Below, piece by piece: positions 1 to 4,964 of a stretch of 6,050 bases of DNA. The notes under the pieces are model-generated. The model saw only the letters and a list, made by a program, of their open reading frames with translations. It did no database searches and had not been told where the DNA came from. The position numbers were made by a program, and so were the translations under genes. Numbering within the stretch: position 1 is the stretch's first letter; each line of letters begins with the position of its first letter. The stretch lies in assembly GCA_021813065.1 (NCBI GenBank), contig JAKALZ010000129.1, positions 1 to 6,050 on the forward strand, in the 5' to 3' direction. Source of the DNA: a bacterium. GTDB lineage: Bacteria > Spirochaetota > Spirochaetia > Treponematales > Rectinemataceae.

Positions 1-1
1 A

Positions 2-148
2 TCGATCATGCGGCAAGGCGCGAGTTCTTCGCGAATCGCGCAGCTCGCTATTGTCGATATGGTATTTTCTCTCCTCGTGAATAGGAATCAGGATAGTAGC
101 GCGATCATCCTTGAAAAAACGCTTCAGATTACGAAACCCTCGAGGTAA
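2..148 (+). CDS. C-terminal fragment of a probable RpiR/MurR-family (SIS-domain) transcriptional regulator
   Basis: The window opens inside a reading frame that is open from base 2 to a TAA at 146-148, giving 48 residues. The segment SSRIAQLAIVDMVFSLL followed by a short charged helix resembles the end of RpiR-type regulators, where an S-R-(I/A)-x-Q-L-x-x-(I/L)-D-x-L-(F/Y) helix closes the C-terminal SIS domain. RpiR regulators combine an N-terminal helix-turn-helix with a SIS domain that binds a phosphosugar and usually control neighbouring sugar-catabolism genes. Only the last part is visible, so the DNA-binding domain and ligand residues cannot be checked. The stop lies 120 bases before the binding-protein start, on the same strand, which makes this the natural candidate regulator of the operon. 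I see no terminator between its stop and the next promoter, so some read-through is possible. The family call rests on one short motif; the other two forward frames are less protein-like. Confidence 0.7.
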   Translation, partial: SIMRQGASSSRIAQLAIVDMVFSLLVNRNQDSSAIILEKTLQITKPSR

Positions 149-191
149 GCGCACGGACGAGCCTCATTGTAGCGCAGCGAATCAGTAAAAA

Positions 192-213
192 ATAATTTTG
201 AAAAAAATTATTG
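192..213. repeat. AT-rich perfect inverted repeat, candidate operator or UP element
   Basis: AATAATTTT (192-200) is exactly complementary, inverted, to AAAATTATT (205-213), with a 4-base spacer. Its right arm overlaps the first two bases of the -35 hexamer. A repressor bound here would block RNA polymerase, and AT-rich palindromes are typical sites for RpiR/HexR-type regulators. The same A/T-rich tract could instead act as an UP element for the alpha subunit of RNA polymerase. The symmetry is directly visible; the operator role is inferred. Confidence 0.5.
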
Positions 214-240
214 ACAGCGCGACTTTTCCGGTAGATACTA
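212..240 (+). promoter_or_regulatory. Sigma-70-type promoter of the transport/catabolism operon
   Basis: A perfect -35 hexamer TTGACA (212-217) is followed by a 17-base spacer and a -10-like GATACT (235-240, 4 of 6 matches to TATAAT). An A/T-rich stretch lies directly upstream. Transcription would start near 246-248, leaving a leader of only about 20 bases before the GTG at 268, with no room for a riboswitch. The strong -35, optimal spacing and overlapping inverted repeat fit a strong but repressible promoter. Confidence 0.7.
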
Positions 241-255
241 AAGCGATCACTGGAG

Positions 256-262
256 AAGGAGG
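256..262 (+). promoter_or_regulatory. Strong ribosome binding site that fixes a GTG start
   Basis: AAGGAGG, within the longer match GAGAAGGAGGT, sits 5 bases before the GTG at 268. This near-perfect Shine-Dalgarno decides the start: it gives a protein beginning MKKFG with a complete signal peptide, whereas the next in-frame ATG (residue 7) would remove the two basic residues the signal peptide needs. Confidence 0.85.
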
Positions 263-267
263 TTTTT

Positions 268-1551
268 GTGAAAAAATTTGGTTTGATGGTACTCGCGCTT
301 CTGATGATCGCTACATTGTCAGTGAATGCGCAATCGAACAAGCTTGCGGGCACCGAAATTCGTGTCCTTGCCGGAAGCATACCTTGGACCGACTATGTCA
401 AGGCAAAGATTCCCGAGTTCACTCAGAAAACAGGAATCAAGGTTGTGCTGGAGGTATATCCTGAAGAGATCCTGCGCAACAAGATTACGGTCGAGCTGAC
501 CGCTCGAAACCGCGATCTTGATGTGTACAGCATGAGTCCCCCCCAGGAGACGATGCTGTTCGTCAAGAATGGCTGGTTGGCCCCCATCGATGAATTTGTA
601 AAGGCTTCGCCAGACTATGACATCGCCGACTATATTCCATCGGCATTGTCGGGCGGAGAAGTCGGCGGCAAGCTCTATGCCATTCCGCTTTTCACCGAGC
701 GCCCCGTGCTCTATTACCGAACGGATGTCTTCGCGAAAGCGGGGCTCAAGCCTCCCAAGACCTTCGATGAGCTTATGGCTGACGCGAAGCTTCTCAACAA
801 TCCGAGCGCGAAAATGTACGGTTTTGTGGAGCGTGGCGCGGGCAACCCGGCGGTCACTCAGTTTGTGACCTTCCTCCGCGGCTTTGGCGGCGATTACCAG
901 TCTCGCGACTATAGGACCGCCACTCTGAACACCCCTGAGGCGATCAAAGCCTACCAGTACTACGGCGAGATCCTGAGGAACTACGGTCCTCCGGGAGTGC
1001 TGAACATGAACTGGGGCGAAACATCCAACCTGTTCGCGCAAGGCCTTGTGGCGATGCGCATCGACAACGATAGCCAGTTTGGGCAGGTCGTGGACAAGAA
1101 TAAATCCCTCGTATGGGATAAAGTCGGCTTTGCGACAGTCCCGGCTGGTCCCGCGGGAATGGGTTCGTGCAATGTGGCGCCGTGGGCGCTCTGCATCCCG
1201 TCCTACTCCGCGAAAAAAGCGGCCGCTTGGGAGTTTATCAGCTGGGCGACGAGCAAGGAAATGTCGCTTGGCGCGATGCAGGCCGGTCAGTTTGGCGCTC
1301 GCCAGTCGGTGTGGAAGAATCCTCAGGCTACAAAAGGTTTGCCTGCCGATCTTGTCACCGCGGTCCAGGGCAACCTGGGGACCAAGTATTCCGATGAGCG
1401 GCCGGTTATGGTACAGGTCGGAAAAGCGCGCGATATTATCGGCACCGTCATTCAAGCTGGTATCGCTGGAAAGACAGACGCGGAACTGAAAGCGATCGCC
1501 GATAAGGCGAACGCGGAATTCCAGCAGCTTCTGGATCAGGATTATAAATAA
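268..1551 (+). CDS. ABC transporter extracellular sugar/polyol-binding protein (family 1 solute-binding protein)
   Basis: This 427-residue protein is the periplasmic receptor of a carbohydrate ABC importer (MalE/UgpB/SmoE type); it binds the solute and delivers it to the permease pair encoded next. It has a Sec signal peptide: basic MKK, a hydrophobic core at residues 4-18 and a V-N-A cleavage site after A21. No lipobox cysteine is present, so the mature protein should be soluble in a periplasm. Family features include a lobe-1 start (FTQKTGIKVVLE, 51-62), DVYSMSPPQ near 85-93, the hinge-region GGKLYAIP at 133-140, and YYRTDVFAKAGLKPPKTFDEL at 149-169. The length is normal for the family. Translation starts at GTG with an excellent ribosome binding site. 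As the first gene, before an intergenic hairpin, it is placed to be made in excess over the permeases. The ligand cannot be read from sequence; a polyol or ketose is suggested by the downstream kinase and dehydrogenase. Confidence 0.93.
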   Translation: MKKFGLMVLALLMIATLSVNAQSNKLAGTEIRVLAGSIPWTDYVKAKIPEFTQKTGIKVVLEVYPEEILRNKITVELTARNRDLDVYSMSPPQETMLFVKNGWLAPIDEFVKASPDYDIADYIPSALSGGEVGGKLYAIPLFTERPVLYYRTDVFAKAGLKPPKTFDELMADAKLLNNPSAKMYGFVERGAGNPAVTQFVTFLRGFGGDYQSRDYRTATLNTPEAIKAYQYYGEILRNYGPPGVLNMNWGETSNLFAQGLVAMRIDNDSQFGQVVDKNKSLVWDKVGFATVPAGPAGMGSCNVAPWALCIPSYSAKKAAAWEFISWATSKEMSLGAMQAGQFGARQSVWKNPQATKGLPADLVTAVQGNLGTKYSDERPVMVQVGKARDIIGTVIQAGIAGKTDAELKAIADKANAEFQQLLDQDYK

Positions 1552-1585
1552 TTTTTCTCCCTTCGGAGACTAATGCTACAATGTT

Positions 1586-1637
1586 GTGCCGGAGAGATCG
1601 GCCTTAGGAAAACGGGGCTTGTTTCTCCGGCATTTTT
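1586..1637 (+). terminator. Intergenic hairpin plus T-run: partial terminator/attenuator between binding protein and permease genes
   Basis: TGCCGGAGA (1587-1595) is the exact inverted complement of TCTCCGGCA (1624-1632). With G-U pairs the stem extends to 1586-1598/1621-1633. After a single C-U mismatch it continues at 1600-1605/1614-1619 around an 8-base loop (1606-1613). The run TTTTT (1633-1637) follows at once, the layout of a Rho-independent terminator. It lies 34 bases after the binding-protein stop and 36 bases before the permease start. No promoter-like pair was evident to me between it and the permease, so it probably lets part of transcription through and stabilises the upstream message, raising the binding-protein to permease ratio as in other carbohydrate ABC operons. 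Confidence 0.7.
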
Positions 1638-1673
1638 CGATCGCCGCCAGAAGTATTCATAGTCGAGGTTTGT

Positions 1674-2558
1674 ATGCCACACAATCGATTCAAGGATAGC
1701 GCGAAATGGGCATTTGTCAGCCCTGCGTTGATATACGCGCTTATCATGATTCTTGCTCCGCTCGCCTATACGCTATTCTTGAGCTTCCATCAGTGGTCGA
1801 TGTCGGGAGTGGATAAACCTCTCTTCGTGAATATAAAAAATTATGCCGATCTATGTAAGGACGACCGCTTTCTGATGGCGATCCTGCGAACGTTTCTGTT
1901 TTCGGCGATGGCCTTGCCCTTCGAGCTGGTGCTGGGCATCGCGATCGCGATGCTCCTCAACAGGGATTTCAAAGGAAAGAATATCATCAAGAGCCTCTTT
2001 TTGCTTCCGATGGTGGCCACCCCGGTTTCTGTCGGTCTTGTGTGGATGCTTATGTATGAGCCAACGATAGGAATCGCGAATACACTGTTGGGGCTCTTGG
2101 GGATCACGAAGCTTCCGATTTGGCTGGGATCTCCTAATTCGGCCATGTTTTCTCTCGCGATTGTGGATATATGGCAGTGGACTCCCATGATATCGCTCAT
2201 CGTGCTTGCGGGTTTGAGCGCGCTCCCCAATGAACCGCTGGAATCCGCGAAGGTCGATGGCGCGACAAAGCTTCAGACGACCTTTAAAATCGTGCTTCCC
2301 ATGCTCGCGCCCACCATTACTGCCGCGGCGCTTCTCCGACTGATCGATGTCCTCAAGATCTTCGATATCATCTATGCGACAACAAAAGGCGGCCCAAATT
2401 TCGCCACCGAGACGCTCAATATTTACGCCTTCGTGCAGGCATTCCAGTATTTTTCCTTTGGATACGCATCGGCGGTACTTGTTGTGTTTTTCTTGATTAT
2501 TCTCGCGGTCAGTGTCGCGTTTGTGCTGATCCGCAACAAATTCAGGGTGGAAATGTAA
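1674..2558 (+). CDS. Carbohydrate ABC transporter permease, MalF/UgpA type
   Basis: This 294-residue inner-membrane protein is one half of the translocation channel of a carbohydrate ABC importer. Six hydrophobic segments are visible, roughly at residues 13-37, 68-94, 105-128, 156-181, 208-230 and 262-286. The cytoplasmic EAA loop that docks on the ATPase is present at about 190-210 (ESAKVDGATKLQTTFKIVLP), with the conserved D-G-A and closing L-P. The MalF-family signature TKGGPNFATETLNIYAF follows at 237-253, between the last two membrane segments. The length suits the short UgpA/LacF branch rather than the longer enterobacterial MalF with its large periplasmic domain. GAGG at 1665-1668 lies 5 bases before the ATG. 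Its stop codon overlaps the start of the next permease by one base (TAATG), so the two subunits are likely made at equal levels. Confidence 0.95.
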   Translation: MPHNRFKDSAKWAFVSPALIYALIMILAPLAYTLFLSFHQWSMSGVDKPLFVNIKNYADLCKDDRFLMAILRTFLFSAMALPFELVLGIAIAMLLNRDFKGKNIIKSLFLLPMVATPVSVGLVWMLMYEPTIGIANTLLGLLGITKLPIWLGSPNSAMFSLAIVDIWQWTPMISLIVLAGLSALPNEPLESAKVDGATKLQTTFKIVLPMLAPTITAAALLRLIDVLKIFDIIYATTKGGPNFATETLNIYAFVQAFQYFSFGYASAVLVVFFLIILAVSVAFVLIRNKFRVEM

Positions 2559-3409
2559 TGAAAGCCCACGCGTCACCATCAACTTTAAGAAAACCCGCGT
2601 CCATGTACATGAAGAGCGCGGGATACTACATAGTCGTCTACATAATTCTGCTTTTTGTGATTTTTCCCTTCTTGTGGATGGTAGTTTCCTCGTTCAAGAC
2701 TCAGGCGCAGATGATGGACACACAGCACTTTTTCAATTTCAGTCCAACACTGCGGAATTATTCGGATGTGTTCCAGCGATACAACTTCACCGAACCGATC
2801 GTCAACAGTTTCGCGATTGCTTTGATATCCACCGCGCTAGCGCTTGTCCTCGGATTGCCGGCCTCCTACGCGATCGCCCGGTATCGAATGACAAAATTGT
2901 CCATCGTGCTGCTGATCATCCGAATGATCCCCGCGATTACCTTTCTCGTTCCTTGGTATATCATATTCAGCCTGCTCGGAATCATCGACACCTACGCGAG
3001 CATGATCCTCGCGCACATGCTGGTGGCTCTGCCGTTCATCGTCTGGATCATGGTTCCCTACTTTGAGTCGATTCCGAAGGAGATCGAGGAATCGGCCTTC
3101 GTCGATGGCAGCGGAAAATTCCGCACCTTCCTGCAGATTGTTCTGCCGCTCTGCGGCCCTGGAATAATTACCGCCGCGATCCTCTCGTTTGTGTTTTCAT
3201 GGAATAATTTCATGTTCGGCATCATATTGTCGGGGAGAAAGACGAAAACACTGCCTATCGCGATCTACGGATTTCTGACCTACACCGATATCAACTGGGG
3301 AGGCCTGATGGCTGGTTCCGTAATCATCACCGCTCCCATCATTCTCATTTCTCTCATTCTCCAACGGTACATTATAAAGGGCCTGACCGCGGGCGCGGTG
3401 AAGGGGTAG
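2558..3409 (+). CDS. Carbohydrate ABC transporter permease, MalG/UgpE type
   Basis: This 283-residue protein is the second channel subunit, pairing with the preceding permease. Six membrane segments can be placed roughly at residues 22-44, 82-106, 113-138, 143-168, 200-221 and 250-271. The ATPase-docking EAA loop is at 178-198 (ESAFVDGSGKFRTFLQIVLP); it carries D-G-S where D-G-A is usual, a mild change. The C-terminus GLTAGAVKG is a hallmark of the MalG/UgpE/LacG branch. The ATG shares one base with the upstream TAA, and AGGGTGG at 2544-2550 provides a ribosome binding site. The kinase gene starts 4 bases after the stop. No gene for the cognate ATP-binding subunit (MalK/UgpC/MsmK type) is seen in this window; it must lie further downstream or be supplied by a shared ATPase elsewhere. 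Confidence 0.95.
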   Translation: MKAHASPSTLRKPASMYMKSAGYYIVVYIILLFVIFPFLWMVVSSFKTQAQMMDTQHFFNFSPTLRNYSDVFQRYNFTEPIVNSFAIALISTALALVLGLPASYAIARYRMTKLSIVLLIIRMIPAITFLVPWYIIFSLLGIIDTYASMILAHMLVALPFIVWIMVPYFESIPKEIEESAFVDGSGKFRTFLQIVLPLCGPGIITAAILSFVFSWNNFMFGIILSGRKTKTLPIAIYGFLTYTDINWGGLMAGSVIITAPIILISLILQRYIIKGLTAGAVKG

Positions 3410-3413
3410 GCTG

Positions 3414-4964
3414 ATGTCCGAAAATCTCATTATGACCTTCGACATCGGCTCTTCCTCGTGCAAGGCCGCGCTCTTTTCCGCGACGGGAGAATGTGTCGCG
3501 GTCGCGAAACACGATATCGCTCCTAAAGCGACAGAGTCGGGTTTTGGTGCGAGGGAGTACGACCCCGACGCGTGGATACGCGGCGCGATCAAGAGCGCGC
3601 GGAAACTCGGCGAAATGGCTCGCGATCTGCATGGACGAGTCGCGGCGATAGGATTGTCCGGCCAAATCGGAACGCACATTGTCGTGTCGCCCGACGGCAG
3701 CGCGCGATCCGCGGCCATCAGCTGGCAGGACCAACGGGCGAAGCGCGAAGCGCGGGAGCTCGCGGTCAGGTATCCCGGATATGCGCTCGACGCCGCGCTC
3801 GGAATGCACCTTCCACCGGGAACGGCCTGGCCTATTCCGCGCCTGCTGTGGATCACACGAAACGCACCGGAGATGCTCGAAAAAGGAACGCTCTGGATTC
3901 AGCCCAAGGAGTATCTCTGCCATTTCCTGACCGGCCGCATGATGACCGACTACCTGAGTCTCCGGGGACTCATGCATCCGGAAAAACACAGCATCGATCC
4001 GCAGATCAAAAATGAAATCCTCGGCATTCCGGATATCGAAGCGCATCTTCCTGTCGCGGCTGCCGCCACGGAGCGCGCTGGCGTGCTGGCCGCGCGCGCG
4101 GCGAAACTCTTGCATTTGAATCAGGGAATTCCTGTTGTGTTGGGGGCGGGCGACTTTCACTGCGCTGTGCTCGGATCGGGAGTTACAGATTTTTCGAAAG
4201 GGTTCAATATCACCGGCACGTCTGATCATATTGGCGTGCTTGTCGACGCGAACGACCTTGGCGCCCGTTCCGAGGCGCTCGGGAGATACCCATCCTTGAT
4301 TCCAGGTAAAGACATTCTGTATGGAGCGACATCTTCCTCTGGCGGAATGCTCGATTGGATTGTCACTACCTTGGGAGGAAAGAGGAGAGGTGAATCGTTC
4401 GGCCGCTATCTTGAGCGTGAGTTGAAGGGAGCGGAACCCCGGAGCGGGATCGTGTGCCTGCCGTATCTGAATGGCGAGCGAGCTCCTATCTGGGATTCCG
4501 AGGCTCGAGTCGTGTTTGCCGGTATAGGAAAGGGCCACACGCGAGCTGATGTCATCCTTTCGGTGCTCGAGGGCGTCGCCTTCTCGCTTCGGCACAACAA
4601 GGAAATCTTGGACAAAGTCGCGAGTTCAGGCGAAAGCATGCGAGTCTGCGGCGCCAGCTCGGCGAACATGCTCTGGAACCGCATCAAAGCCAATGCGCTG
4701 AAAACAACGATCGAGGTACCGCAAAACGACGAAGTCTCAAATCTTGGCGCCGCGATGCTCGCGGCAGTCGCGGTGGGCATCTATCCCGACATCCAGAGCG
4801 CTTCCCGCGCCATGAGCAAGGTTCGATCCGTGATCGATCCAGAGCCGTCGATGTATCCCTACTATGACGAAATGTATGAGTGCTATGTGCGCGAATACGA
4901 GGCAAACAGAAAAATCTTCCCACGCCTTACCGAAGCGCGTGATTTTCGGGCGAGCGTGAAATGA
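3414..4964 (+). CDS. FGGY-family carbohydrate kinase, xylulokinase-like, substrate unassigned
   Basis: This 516-residue cytoplasmic enzyme belongs to the FGGY kinases, which transfer the ATP gamma-phosphate to a ketose or polyol. The N-terminal phosphate loop is FDIGSSSCKAALF (9-21, with D10 and K17). GLSGQ is at 80-84 and WQDQR at 104-108. The catalytic base is D247 in GAGDF. The second-domain loop NITGTS is at 265-270, NGERAPIW at 353-360, and the adenine-site region VCGASSANMLW at 411-421, followed by SNLGAAMLA (442-450). Length and order match xylulokinase. However, xylulokinase has Q-M-H-G after G-L-S-G, while this protein has Q-I-G-T, and the usual G-G-G-A at the nucleotide site is C-G-A-S. 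It is therefore a divergent member and could act on another ketose or on a sugar alcohol. AAGGGG at 3401-3406 lies 7 bases before the ATG, and the stop overlaps the next start by 4 bases. Confidence 0.9.
   Translation: MSENLIMTFDIGSSSCKAALFSATGECVAVAKHDIAPKATESGFGAREYDPDAWIRGAIKSARKLGEMARDLHGRVAAIGLSGQIGTHIVVSPDGSARSAAISWQDQRAKREARELAVRYPGYALDAALGMHLPPGTAWPIPRLLWITRNAPEMLEKGTLWIQPKEYLCHFLTGRMMTDYLSLRGLMHPEKHSIDPQIKNEILGIPDIEAHLPVAAAATERAGVLAARAAKLLHLNQGIPVVLGAGDFHCAVLGSGVTDFSKGFNITGTSDHIGVLVDANDLGARSEALGRYPSLIPGKDILYGATSSSGGMLDWIVTTLGGKRRGESFGRYLERELKGAEPRSGIVCLPYLNGERAPIWDSEARVVFAGIGKGHTRADVILSVLEGVAFSLRHNKEILDKVASSGESMRVCGASSANMLWNRIKANALKTTIEVPQNDEVSNLGAAMLAAVAVGIYPDIQSASRAMSKVRSVIDPEPSMYPYYDEMYECYVREYEANRKIFPRLTEARDFRASVK

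Noticed and set aside
1..85. A divergent minus-strand gene start, suggested by GAGGAG on the reverse strand near 75 and open minus frames to the window edge.
   Set aside because: No ATG, GTG or TTG lies at a suitable distance after that motif in the open frames, and the + strand frame here ends with a convincing RpiR-like C-terminus.
538..544. A run of seven C in the binding-protein gene as a possible phase-variation tract.
   Set aside because: It is short, in frame as Pro-Pro codons, the gene is intact across it, and importers of this type are not usual phase-variation targets.
319..1455. A 378-codon open frame on the minus strand opposite the binding-protein gene.
   Set aside because: It mirrors the codon bias of the real gene (GCG/CGC-rich third positions), its translation is Arg/His-rich with no recognisable domain, and the opposite strand encodes a clear complete solute-binding protein.
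1547..1556. A second copy of the AATAATTTT half-site just at the end of the binding-protein gene.
   Set aside because: There is no matching inverted arm nearby and it overlaps the stop codon and T-rich start of the gap, so it is probably chance.
1492..1951. Recurrent GCGATCGC-like strings (for example near 1492 and 1940), reminiscent of the cyanobacterial HIP1 palindrome.
   Set aside because: They follow from frequent GCG and ATC/GAT codons; the density is not high, and nothing else suggests a cyanobacterium.
3372..4595. A 407-codon open frame on the minus strand opposite the kinase gene.
   Set aside because: The same antisense-shadow effect; composition is rich in Arg and Ser without motifs, and the + strand carries all FGGY kinase motifs in order.
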